64,000 bases of DNA, from assembly GCF_004310665.1 (NCBI RefSeq), contig NZ_SIXF01000004.1:239742-303741 (forward strand), given 5' to 3'. Below the pieces are notes generated by a model. The model was not told the origin of the DNA. It was given only the letters and a program-made list of their open reading frames with translations, and did not search any database. Positions 15,587-25,000 of the stretch are shown piece after piece. Within the stretch, counting starts at the first letter, position 1; each line of letters begins with the position of its first letter. The position numbers and the translations under genes are program-made. Origin of the DNA: Pedobacter kyonggii (GTDB taxonomy: Bacteria > Bacteroidota > Bacteroidia > Sphingobacteriales > Sphingobacteriaceae).

Positions 15587-18088
15587 ATGAAGATCAATAC
15601 TTTTGGGCTTAGCGGTTTGAGCGATATTCAGGTAAAAGCCTCCCGGGAAAAGTACGGCACAAATGTCTTGTCCTATAAAAAGGAAAACGCCTTCCTGGAT
15701 GCCCTGAAAAGAATCATAAAGGAGCCAATGGTTATCTTGTTGTTGGCCGCTTCCCTGATTTATTTTCTCACCGGAAAACCTGGTGATGGTATTTTTCTTT
15801 TCCTTGCAGTAGTAATTGTTGCAACCATCTCACTCTTTCAGGATTCGCGGAGCCGAAACGCCCTGAAAAAATTACAGGATTTTTCGCAGCCCAAATGCAG
15901 TGTGATTAGAAACGGGGAGGTGAAGGAGATAAGCTCAGCGGATCTCGTTATCGGGGATTACCTGATGGTTGAAGAAGGGAAATCAATAACGGCTGACGCA
16001 GTGATTGTTCATGCTAATGATTTCTCTGTTAATGAAAGCGTACTCACCGGTGAATCTCTGGCTGTTTATAAAGACAGCTCTTCAGACGAGAATTTAATCT
16101 TTCACGGAACCACCGTTGCAAGCGGCCTTGCTATTGCCACGGTACAGGCTATCGGAAATAAAACCCAACTGGGCAGGATCGGGAAAAGCCTGGAGTCTAT
16201 AAAAGAAGAAAAAACACCACTTGAGCTGCAGATAAACAGTTTTGTTAAAAAAATGGTAATGGTTGGTGGGATTATATTCCTCGCCGTGTGGTTAATAAAC
16301 TACCTCCGCTTTCCGCATATTTTGGACAGCCTGATCAAAGCCCTGACACTGGCAATGAGCATTTTGCCGGAAGAAATTCCGGTGGCATTTACAACCTTTA
16401 TGGCATTGGGTGCCTGGCGTATGATGAACATGGGGATCATCGTCAAGCAAATGAAAACCGTTGAGACCCTTGGCAGTGCCTCAATTATTTGTACCGATAA
16501 AACCGGAACCCTGACCGAGAACAGGATGAGCCTGACAAAAATATATGCCCTGCAGACCAATCAAATCTGTGATGTAGAAGATCATCTATTCGATTCGGCC
16601 AGCCAGGAAATCTTAACCCTGGGCATGTGGGCCAGTGAACCCATACCTTTCGATCCGATGGAAGTCGCCCTACATGATGCCTATCTGAAAAATTCAGCAA
16701 AAGATGAGCGCGCAGAATTCCATTTGATTCATGAGTATCCGCTGGGAGGGAAACCCCCGATGATGACCCACCTGTTTGAAAACTCCTATGGGCAGCGGAT
16801 TATCTCAGCTAAAGGGGCTCCGGAAGCGCTTATAGTGGTAAGTCACCTCAGCGGGATCCAAAAACAGAACGTCAATGAAGCGATTTTTTCTTTAGCTAAA
16901 GAAGGTTACCGCGTTTTGGCGGTAGGAGAGGCGAGCTTTGAAGGGAATAATTTTCCAAAAAACCAGCAGGAATATGAATTTTCATTTAAAGGTCTCCTTG
17001 CTTTCTATGATCCGCCAAAGAAAAACATCAGCGCTGTACTGGATGCCTTTTACGCTGCGGGTATTTCTGTTAAGATTATCACAGGCGATAATGCACAAAC
17101 CACAGGCGCCATTGCAAAGCAAATTGGTTTCAGGGGTGCTGAAGATTGTATAGGCGGCGATGAGCTGATGTCGCTCTCCTTAGCACAGCTTGGTGAAAAA
17201 GTTAAATCCGTAAATATTTTTACCCGAATGTTTCCTGAGGCCAAGCTAAAAATCATCAATGCCATTAAAGCCAATAAAGAAATAGTAGCCATGACCGGGG
17301 ACGGGGTGAATGACGGACCTGCATTGAAAGCTGCACATATTGGTATCGCCATGGGTAAAAAAGGAACTGAAATTGCCAAGCAGGCGGCCTCATTGATATT
17401 GCTCGAGGACGATTTATCCAAGATGGTGGATGCGGTGGCGATGGGCAGGCGCATTTATGCAAATCTAAAAAAGGCTATACAGTATATTATATCCATTCAT
17501 ATTCCCATTATATTAACCGTGTTTATACCGTTGGCAATGGGCTGGATTTATCCCAATATTTTCTCGCCTGTTCATATCATCTTTTTAGAGCTCATTATGG
17601 GCCCCACCTGTTCTATAATCTATGAGAATGAGCCGATCGAGAAAAATACAATGCTGCAAAAACCCAGACCCCTGACTTCTACCTTCTTTGACTGGAAAGA
17701 ACTATCCATAAGCATCATTCAGGGGTTATTCATTACTGCGGGAACCCTTGCGGCATATCAGTATGCGATAAATGACAGTGCTGATGAATCCATCACCCGC
17801 ACCATGGTGTTCAGCTGCCTGATATCCGCAAATATATCGCTCACGCTGGTCAACCGCTCGTTTTTCTACTCGCTTTTTACTACCATACGGTATAAGAATA
17901 ACCTTGTACCCATTATTATAGCCATTACCATTGCTATTTCAGGTGCGTTGATTTACTTACCGCCCTTGGCATCGTTTTTCGGATTTCAGTCTCTTAGTTT
18001 ATCCAGACTCTTGATTAGCATTGTCTTAGGGTTTGTTTCTGTTGTATGGTTTGAACTTGTCAAATGGAGAAGTAGGGCATCTAAGTAA
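15587..18088 (+). CDS. P-type cation-transporting ATPase, P2 type (833 aa)
   Basis: All core motifs are present: TGES (residues 154-157), the membrane motif PEEIP (261-265), the phosphorylation site DKTGTLT (304-310) and the hinge GDGVND (571-576). An N-terminal cation-ATPase domain and a C-terminal block of about four to six membrane spans complete a P2-like (Ca2+-type) pump. PEEIP in place of PEGLP leaves the ion uncertain: Ca2+, Mg2+ or another divalent cation. It acts in the inner membrane. Similar ATPases occur with Usp proteins in dormancy-type islands of other bacteria, so an ion-homeostasis role under energy stress is plausible. Confidence 0.93.
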   Translation: MKINTFGLSGLSDIQVKASREKYGTNVLSYKKENAFLDALKRIIKEPMVILLLAASLIYFLTGKPGDGIFLFLAVVIVATISLFQDSRSRNALKKLQDFSQPKCSVIRNGEVKEISSADLVIGDYLMVEEGKSITADAVIVHANDFSVNESVLTGESLAVYKDSSSDENLIFHGTTVASGLAIATVQAIGNKTQLGRIGKSLESIKEEKTPLELQINSFVKKMVMVGGIIFLAVWLINYLRFPHILDSLIKALTLAMSILPEEIPVAFTTFMALGAWRMMNMGIIVKQMKTVETLGSASIICTDKTGTLTENRMSLTKIYALQTNQICDVEDHLFDSASQEILTLGMWASEPIPFDPMEVALHDAYLKNSAKDERAEFHLIHEYPLGGKPPMMTHLFENSYGQRIISAKGAPEALIVVSHLSGIQKQNVNEAIFSLAKEGYRVLAVGEASFEGNNFPKNQQEYEFSFKGLLAFYDPPKKNISAVLDAFYAAGISVKIITGDNAQTTGAIAKQIGFRGAEDCIGGDELMSLSLAQLGEKVKSVNIFTRMFPEAKLKIINAIKANKEIVAMTGDGVNDGPALKAAHIGIAMGKKGTEIAKQAASLILLEDDLSKMVDAVAMGRRIYANLKKAIQYIISIHIPIILTVFIPLAMGWIYPNIFSPVHIIFLELIMGPTCSIIYENEPIEKNTMLQKPRPLTSTFFDWKELSISIIQGLFITAGTLAAYQYAINDSADESITRTMVFSCLISANISLTLVNRSFFYSLFTTIRYKNNLVPIIIAITIAISGALIYLPPLASFFGFQSLSLSRLLISIVLGFVSVVWFELVKWRSRASK

Positions 18089-18182
18089 TAAAAATAAAGC
18101 CCAGGTTTAGTCTGCTGGGAACTCCTATCATCAAGATATATCGGTTTTGAATCTGCTCCACTGATCAAAAACATATTCAGGT

Positions 18183-18196
18183 ATGATAAATATCAT
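18183..18196 (+). promoter_or_regulatory. Crp/Fnr-type palindrome before the Usp at 18286
   Basis: The site reads TATGAT-AAAT-ATCATC, with core TGAT/ATCA at 18184-18195. The sequence at -7 distance (GAACTTGG from 18219) matches the promoter element only partly. It lies 90 bases before the Usp ATG. Confidence 0.6.
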
Positions 18197-18285
18197 CGCC
18201 GGAAAAAGGACAAATTCTGAACTTGGGCGCATATTGCATGGCCGGGCAGTTGCCCAGCAGCTAAAAATTGATAAATATCCAGACC

Positions 18286-19152
18286 ATGAAAACAATACTT
18301 GCTTTGACCGATTTTTCGGAATCTGCTGAAAATGCATCACGCTATGCATTTGAACTTGCAAAAAGGGTTAAGGCTAACCTGGTACTTTGCAATGCCGTTA
18401 CCGTTCCACTCTCGCAGCCCATCCCAGGTGGAATGGTATGGCCAATGGACTATGATTCGGTCATTAGCCAGAGCAAAAGAGCGCTGAAAGACTTTGCTAA
18501 TCTGATCGTAGATGCCAACAGTCTTCCCGGTAAAGGGTTTCCCAAAGTTTCTGTAAAAGCAGAGGTGGGTGACCTCTCGGATCTTGTCCGCGAAGCAGTT
18601 CTGACCGCCAGGGTTAATCTGGCAGTGATGGGGCTTTCCGGTGCAGGGGATATGCGGAGGTTTTTTCTAGGCAGCAGTACCAGAGACATGATAGATGCTG
18701 CGCAGCTACCCCTGATGCTCATACCCAAAAATATAAAATTCAGCCCCCTTACCAAGATCGCGTTCGCAACCGATTTGAGCACAACAGACTTCGAGGCCAT
18801 TCAGTCCCTTGTGGGGCTGGCGGCGGCATTCAATGCAGAGCTGCTTATCGTCCATGTCATCAAGAATGGGTCAGGCCCCGAAAAAACAGGAAAGATCAAT
18901 GACTTTATCGCCCAGCTTAAGACCGATATCAATTACGATAAGATCTATTATAAAAATGTATATAACAAGGAGGTAGAGGAAGGACTGGAATGGCTCAGCG
19001 GATACGGACATGTGGACTGTTTGGCCATGATTCATCGTCCGCATGATTTTCTCGACGGGGTGTTAAAGGGTAGCCATAGCCAAAAAATGGCCAGGCTTAC
19101 CGAACTTCCGTTGCTCGTATTTCCCCAGGGCCATAAGGCCGTTGTCTGTTAA
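18286..19152 (+). CDS. Universal stress protein, tandem Usp domains (288 aa)
   Basis: The protein begins MKTILALTDFSESAENA; an in-frame TTG six codons upstream is rejected. Domain 1 (about 1-150) has the complete ATP loop GLSGAGDMRRFFLGSST. Domain 2 (about 153-288) opens TKIAFATDLSTTD and ends LPLLVFPQG. It is highly similar in layout to the Usp at 5208, down to the shared GLSGAG. It is the last intact member of the stress island; an alcohol dehydrogenase remnant follows 26 bases later and may once have been co-transcribed. Confidence 0.92.
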   Translation: MKTILALTDFSESAENASRYAFELAKRVKANLVLCNAVTVPLSQPIPGGMVWPMDYDSVISQSKRALKDFANLIVDANSLPGKGFPKVSVKAEVGDLSDLVREAVLTARVNLAVMGLSGAGDMRRFFLGSSTRDMIDAAQLPLMLIPKNIKFSPLTKIAFATDLSTTDFEAIQSLVGLAAAFNAELLIVHVIKNGSGPEKTGKINDFIAQLKTDINYDKIYYKNVYNKEVEEGLEWLSGYGHVDCLAMIHRPHDFLDGVLKGSHSQKMARLTELPLLVFPQGHKAVVC

Positions 19153-19177
19153 AAATCTCTAGATAAATATATTTAAA

Positions 19178-19594
19178 ATGATTCCTAAAACAATGAGAGC
19201 CGTGAGCCACAGTTTCGGAACAGCCCTGCAAATTGAGCAGGTTAAGGTCAAAGAATATCAGATATTGGTGAAAGTGCTTGCCTGCGGGATTTGCCATACC
19301 GATCTCCATGCCTGTAGCGGCGACTGGCTCCTTAAAGGCTAAGATGCCGCTTATTCCCGGGCATGAGGCCATCGGAGTCGTAGCAGCCTTAGGGCATGGT
19401 GTAAAAGAATATGAAGGAAGGTGATGTTGTGGGGGGCATGGCTTTTTAGTGCTTGCGGATGCTGCGAATTCTGCATTACCGGGTTAGATGCCATGGGAAT
19501 TCCTGCAACAGGAAGAAAAATTGAAGTCAATCTTGGTATCCTGCCAGGTTATTGGAGGGATAAATATCCGAGAAAATTTGAACAGAATAAATAG
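19178..19594 (+). pseudogene. Decayed zinc-dependent alcohol dehydrogenase fragment
   Basis: Reading across frames gives the N-terminus of a GroES-like Zn-alcohol dehydrogenase: MRAVSHSFG, then VLACGICHTDLHACSGDW (catalytic-zinc Cys region). After a stop and frame change come MPLIPGHEAIGVVAALGHGV, MKEGDVVGG, and WLFSACGCCEFCITG (structural-zinc Cys cluster). At least three indels separate these pieces. Similarity ends near 19483, at about one third of normal length; the open frame then runs to a stop at 19594 with unrelated residues. The gene cannot make a working enzyme. Confidence 0.8.
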
Positions 19595-19626
19595 AAGCTG
19601 TATTTTTATCAGTACCAACAGAAAAA

Positions 19627-20400
19627 ATGAGAATCGAAGAGTACATACCGACCGAATTACTAAGACATTTCATTAAAGCATACAGAATTGTTGAAAGTGA
19701 AGTGGAAATGACGAATAGAATTTTACCGGGCAGCTCGTTTGTTGTTGCTTTTCGTTACAAGGGACAGGTCAGTTACGTATCAGGCGATAGAGAAGAACTT
19801 TTGCCTGCTTCAACTATTTCTGGTTTAAGAAAATCGGTAAGACTCATCCATTATTTACAAGATTCTGCTACCATAGTTGTTCAGTTTAAAGAGACAGGGG
19901 CTAAAGCATTTTTTAACGAACCGCTCTATGAACTCTTTGAAGAAAGTATTTCTCTTGATGCTTTCATTAAGAGAAATACAATTGAAATTATTGAAGAACA
20001 ATTAGCCGAAGCTCAAAACAATATTCAAAGGATTGCCATCATTGAGCAGTTTTTATTATCGAGATTAGATAGCCATACACCTGACAGATTAATCTCAGCA
20101 GCGGTAGAAATAATTCATTCAACAAAAGGTGCAATCAGAATAAAAGAATTAGCAGACACGCTTTATATCAGCAATGACGCTTTTGAAAAGAGGTTTAGAA
20201 AAATAGTAGGTACATCGCCAAAACAATTCTCCTCTATTATAAGGATGGAGGCAATTGTGAGGCAGAAACAACAAGCAGAAAGCCTGGCAGGCATAGCTTT
20301 TAACGCAGGATATTACGACCAACCTCATTTTAATAAAGACTTTAAACTGTTTACGGGGCAAACGCCATCAGCGTTCTATAAATCGCCTAACTTTTGGTAA
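19627..20400 (+). CDS. AraC-family transcriptional regulator (257 aa)
   Basis: The C-terminal third (about 155-250) holds two HTH motifs of the AraC/XylS type, with IRIKELADTLYISNDAFEKR and IAFNAGYYDQPHFNKDFK. The N-terminal part (about 1-130, with ILPGSSFVVAFRYKG) is the small sensor domain seen in DUF6597-type regulators. It sits 66 bases upstream of the ester-cyclase-like gene on the same strand and probably controls it. This gene pair is noticeably AT-rich beside the island on its left, so recent acquisition is possible. Confidence 0.88.
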   Translation: MRIEEYIPTELLRHFIKAYRIVESEVEMTNRILPGSSFVVAFRYKGQVSYVSGDREELLPASTISGLRKSVRLIHYLQDSATIVVQFKETGAKAFFNEPLYELFEESISLDAFIKRNTIEIIEEQLAEAQNNIQRIAIIEQFLLSRLDSHTPDRLISAAVEIIHSTKGAIRIKELADTLYISNDAFEKRFRKIVGTSPKQFSSIIRMEAIVRQKQQAESLAGIAFNAGYYDQPHFNKDFKLFTGQTPSAFYKSPNFW

Positions 20401-20466
20401 TTCAATGATTTTTTACAATGATTTGGCTTGAGTTGTTCTGAAATTTGAAGTATAAAAATATAACCG

Positions 20467-21324
20467 ATGACTTCAATACTCAGAATAACCTTCGCATTAT
20501 GCACAGTAATAATGTGCAAGCAAAATAGCTTTTCCCAAGTTACTAACAGGTCATTAGAAAAATCAAACAAGATGGATAACACTAAACAAAAGGAGCTCAT
20601 TTATTTCCTCTACGATACGGTATTTTTAAAAAAACGGTATGAGAAGTTATCAGAGCTAATTTCACCGGATTATATAAACCAGTTTGGAGCCAAGGGCGCC
20701 GCTGGTTTTCAAGAAACAATATTTGAGTTAACAAAAGCATTTCCAGATGCTCAATGGGAAGTAAATGAGATAATTGCTGATGGGAATAAAGTAGTAGTAA
20801 AACAGAAATTTAGTGGAACTCATAAAAATCAATTTCAGAATATTCCGCCAACCAATAGAGCTGTTTCTGTTGACGGAATAGTAACCTATGAATTTAAAAA
20901 TGGCAAAATAACTGGAAGTCAGATACAAACAGACCGATTAGGCTTTTTACAACAGCTGGGTGTTTTACCCATCGACCTCGCAAATTTATCCAATAAAAAA
21001 GAAAATGGTGATGAGATCCACTTCATAGATAAGTTTTCAGTTCCCAAAGCATCAGTTGAAGAGTTTGTAGAGAGAATGAATTATAACAGGGTGTTTATAA
21101 AAACTTTGCCAGGCTTTATAAGTGATCAGGTTTTCGAACAAAAAGACAATGAAGGCAATTTGGTCATTATAACAATTGCCGTTTGGGAAAACCAGGATAA
21201 ACTAAATCAAGCGAAAACAACTGTACAAACAGAATATAAGCGAATAGCATTTAATCCTGTTGAATTTTACAAACGATTAAATATAAAAATGGAAAGAGGA
21301 CAATATTCAAAATTTAAAGAGTGA
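20467..21324 (+). CDS. SnoaL-like ester cyclase fused to an antibiotic-biosynthesis-monooxygenase-like domain (285 aa)
   Basis: Residues about 1-24 look like an export signal (hydrophobic RITFALCTVIM, then SFSQ). Residues about 40-165 are SnoaL-like: the YFLYDTVFLKKRYEKL start, FGAKGAAGFQE, VNEIIADGNKVVVKQKFSG and VDGIVTYEFKNGKI. Residues about 180-280 resemble the ABM dimeric alpha-beta barrel (FVERMNYNRVFIKTLPGF, LVIITIAVWENQDKLNQA). If the N-terminal signal is not real, the start could be the Met at 20572. Both folds often bind small organic molecules; substrate is unknown. Confidence 0.75.
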   Translation: MTSILRITFALCTVIMCKQNSFSQVTNRSLEKSNKMDNTKQKELIYFLYDTVFLKKRYEKLSELISPDYINQFGAKGAAGFQETIFELTKAFPDAQWEVNEIIADGNKVVVKQKFSGTHKNQFQNIPPTNRAVSVDGIVTYEFKNGKITGSQIQTDRLGFLQQLGVLPIDLANLSNKKENGDEIHFIDKFSVPKASVEEFVERMNYNRVFIKTLPGFISDQVFEQKDNEGNLVIITIAVWENQDKLNQAKTTVQTEYKRIAFNPVEFYKRLNIKMERGQYSKFKE

Positions 21325-21463
21325 GAAATGTGCAAAGATGCTTTTGGGAATTTCCAAACCATCAACGATTAGCTGATGCATATTATCGATAGGGAATAGC
21401 GATTTTGATTTAGACCGGCCGCATTGATACTATACAGTAGATGAGATTCGATGAAAACTTAAT

Positions 21464-21805
21464 AAACCGGCAGAGATTGTTGGTGGGTGTGAACGTATTA
21501 TTTCCACACCCATTCCTTATAGCTATCGGGTGTTGTTGCGCTGTACTGTCTATTTGTACTGTTTTTTGTTGCCCTTCGGGCTGGGTTGATAGCCTCCAAT
21601 GGCTTATCCCGTTATCGTAGTTTTTATTGCTTATACTTTTGTAGCTTTTGAGGCCATTGTAAACGAGATCGAGCAGCCTTTCGGCGCGGCATCGAACGAC
21701 CTCGCCCTAAATGCAATGTGCCTGACGATCGAAACCACTTTGATGGAATTGAACGGTGAAGAAATTTCTGGGAACATCATCTCAAAAAATGGTATTATCG
21801 ATTGA
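21464..21805 (+). pseudogene. Bestrophin-family channel, C-terminal remnant
   Basis: Reading in three pieces gives bestrophin motifs in order. The first is PAEIVGGCERIISTPIPYSY, then VYLYCFLLPFGL. After a one-base insertion comes VDSLQW, and after a compensating shift AYPVIVVFIAYTFVAFEAIV and EIEQPFGAASNDLALNAMC. Bestrophins are anion-channel-like inner-membrane proteins of about 300 aa; only the last 110 or so residues survive and the first two thirds are missing. The final 68 residues form an open frame from ATG 21599, but this is unlikely to be a real gene. The fragment lies just upstream of the SusC promoter. Confidence 0.78.
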
Positions 21806-21984
21806 TTTACTATTTATCCTTTTATTCTACGCTATTTGTAGGCTCAACTTTAACCTACTTTTGGTATAAAGGAGTATCTCGCAATTTTTTTAGAAATTGT
21901 TATAACTCAATTTTTCCGTCCTCAGCTAATTCGTTTAGGCTTTAAAAATTAAAGTAAGTTAATATAGTGTTTACATGGAGCGAG

Positions 21985-21992
21985 TAGCTTTG
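21985..21992 (+). promoter_or_regulatory. -7 promoter element of the SusC-SusD-phosphodiesterase operon
   Basis: TAGCTTTG matches TAnnTTTG. It lies 69 bases before the SusC ATG, giving a leader of about 60 nt. No clear -33 element is seen. No regulator gene adjoins the operon. Confidence 0.5.
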
Positions 21993-22060
21993 CCTGCATT
22001 CTAAGGGACCAAGAATATAAACTAAAACGGTTTAGGGCCGATTACTAATTTTTAATTAAC

Positions 22061-25000
22061 ATGAAAAAACCTTTACTGCTTAAGCGGAAGTTTTTGCTAT
22101 GCGCGTCATTGGCAAGTCTATTATCCGGTGTAATCTCAATACCTGCGAATGCGGCGATTTATTGGGATAATGCAGTCCATTCCATAAAAAAGCAAGGCAC
22201 AGGAAGCATCAGCGGTAGGGTCGTTGATGAAAAGGGCGACCCGCTTCCAGGCGCAAGCATACTGATTAAAGAATTAAACAAAGTTGTGCAGAGCAAACCC
22301 GATGGTAGCTTTAGTATAAACGTTCCTGATGGAACTTACAATATCCAGGTAAGTTTCATTTCCTATACTGCAGTAACCCTGAACAAAGTTGTGGTAAAAA
22401 GCAACGAAACAACAGCGCTGAATGTAACCCTTAAAGGAGAGACTGGAAGTTTAAACGAGGTACTTGTTGTGGGCTATGGCACACAAAAGAGAGAAAATGC
22501 AACGGGTGCGGTTGATCAGATTACGGCTAAGAGCATTGAGAACAGGCCGATTACCAACCTTACACAGGGGCTTCAGGGACTTCTTCCCAATCTAAATCTG
22601 AAAATGATGGACGGTAAGCCCACACAGTCACCAAGCTACAATATCAGAGGTACAACTTCTATTGGCCAAGGTGGTAATGCACTGATCCTTATCGATGGTT
22701 TTGAGGGAGATCCGAGTTTGCTTAATCCTAACGACGTTGAAAGTGTATCTATCTTAAAGGACGCTGCTTCTGCGGCCATTTATGGTGCAAGGGGTGTTTT
22801 TGGGGTTGTGCTGATCACGACTAAAAAAGCTGAAAAAGGGCGCACTAATGTTTCATATTCTTCCAACTATGCTATAAAAAGTCCATTGCAGGTTCCCGAT
22901 TATGTAACTGATGGTTACACCTGGGCAAAAATGTTTGCCGAAGCTTTTGTAAATGGTGATGGTGCTTTTCCTCAAAATGCGAACAAAACCCAGAAATTCT
23001 CGCAGGCATATCTTGACGAATTTAAGAAAAGAGCAGAATCTGGTCAGCCTTACAATCAGATCGAGGTTAATCCAACTACCGGAGAATACATTTATTACGG
23101 TAGCACCGATTATTATGCCGAGCTGTATAAAAGAAATACTGCTGCCTTTGAAAATAATTTGTCGGTAAGCGGCGGTGGCGATAAAGCTTCGTTTCTGGTT
23201 TCAGGCCGTTTCTTAAATCAAGGTGGGTTGTTTAGATACAATAGCGATGATTACGACATGAAAAATATCCGGGCAAGAGGTTCTGTTCAGGTTTTTCCCT
23301 GGCTGAGCATCGAAAACAATGCCGATTACTCAGTAATGAATTACCACAATCCAATTAATGTGGGTGAAGGTGGTGGTATCTGGCGGAACATTGCCGATGA
23401 AGGAAAACCAACAATGCCTTTATTTAATCCTGATGGATCATTAACGTTTGCATCTGCATATACCGTAGGTGATTTTATCTATGGGAAGAATGGGATTGAT
23501 ACCCGACGCCAGGTTTTTAGGAATATTACGGGAATAAGGAGTAATTTCTTAAATAATAAATTGAGGATAAATGCCGATTTTACCTTTCGCAATACAAACA
23601 ATGATATCGAACAGAAAAGGGTACAGGTTCCATACAGCAATACACGCGGGGTAACTGCCTATGTGGGGACAACCACTAACGATCTGTTGTTCGATAAGCG
23701 TGAAACCAATTACCTTGCCACTAATGTTTATGCTGAGTTCGAGAACCGTTTCGGGGCTGATCATTATTTAAAAGTAATGGCAGGTTACAACTATGAGCAA
23801 TCTACTTATAACCGAGTTGCCATTCAGCGTAATGGGATTATTTTTGAAGATGCCACAGATCTTAACCTGGCTTTGGGGCAGTCAATCAGTACGGAGGGAG
23901 GATACGAACAATGGGCAATTCTTGGTGGTTTCTCCAGGTTAAACTACGCTTTTAAAGATCGCTACCTTGTAGAGGTAAATGCACGCTATGATGGATCCTC
24001 GAAATTCCCTTCAAATCAGCGTTATGGATTTTTTCCATCAGTTTCAGCAGGATGGAGGATCAATAAAGAGCCTTTCTGGAAAGTATCCGATAAGTTTATT
24101 TCCGATTTAAAATTAAGAGCTTCTTATGGATCTCTTGGAAATGGTAATATTGCTTCCTACGCATTTCAGGAAATCTTCAACATCAGCCAATCTAATGTCA
24201 TTCTGAATGGTGTTAAACCACAAACAACCAGAATTCCGGCTGTATTGCCAGATGGCTTAACCTGGGAAACTTCTACAACAACGAACTTTGGTTTAGATCT
24301 CACCATGCTTTCAGGACGTTTAACTTTCACTGGTGACGCTTATATCCGGAAAACTACCGACATGTTTACTTTTGGCCTTACTCCACCTGCGGTATTTGGG
24401 GCTGATGTTCCTAAGGGTAATTACGCAGATTTAACAACTAGGGGCTGGGAAGTTTCATTAGGCTGGAATGACCGAATTGGGAGATCAGACAAACCTTTTA
24501 GATATAATGTGAGGCTAACCCTTTCTGATAACAAGACTAAGATCGATAAATACAACAATCCAGATAAGTTACTGAGCGATTACTACGAAGGACAGACTTT
24601 GGGAGAAATTTGGGGCTATGAAACCGAAGGTTTTTTTATTGATGATGCCGATATAGCAGCTCACGCCAAACAGGATCCACAGATGAGAGCATCTCCAACG
24701 GGTAAATGGTTCGCTGGAGATATCAAACTTAAAGACCTGAATGGAGATGGTTTTATCAATGTAGGTGAGAATAAAGTGGGCAAATCAGGTGATCGGAAGA
24801 TCATCGGTAACTCGGCGCCGCGATACCTTTATGGGATTAATCTGGGCGCAGATTGGTACAATATCTCATTCTCTGTGTTCTTTCAGGGCGTAGGCAAACA
24901 ACAATGGTATCCAAGCACAGAAACAGAAATGTTCTGGGGACAGTATAACAGACCATATAACAACATACCCACTTTTCATTTGGGTAATATGTGGACACCA

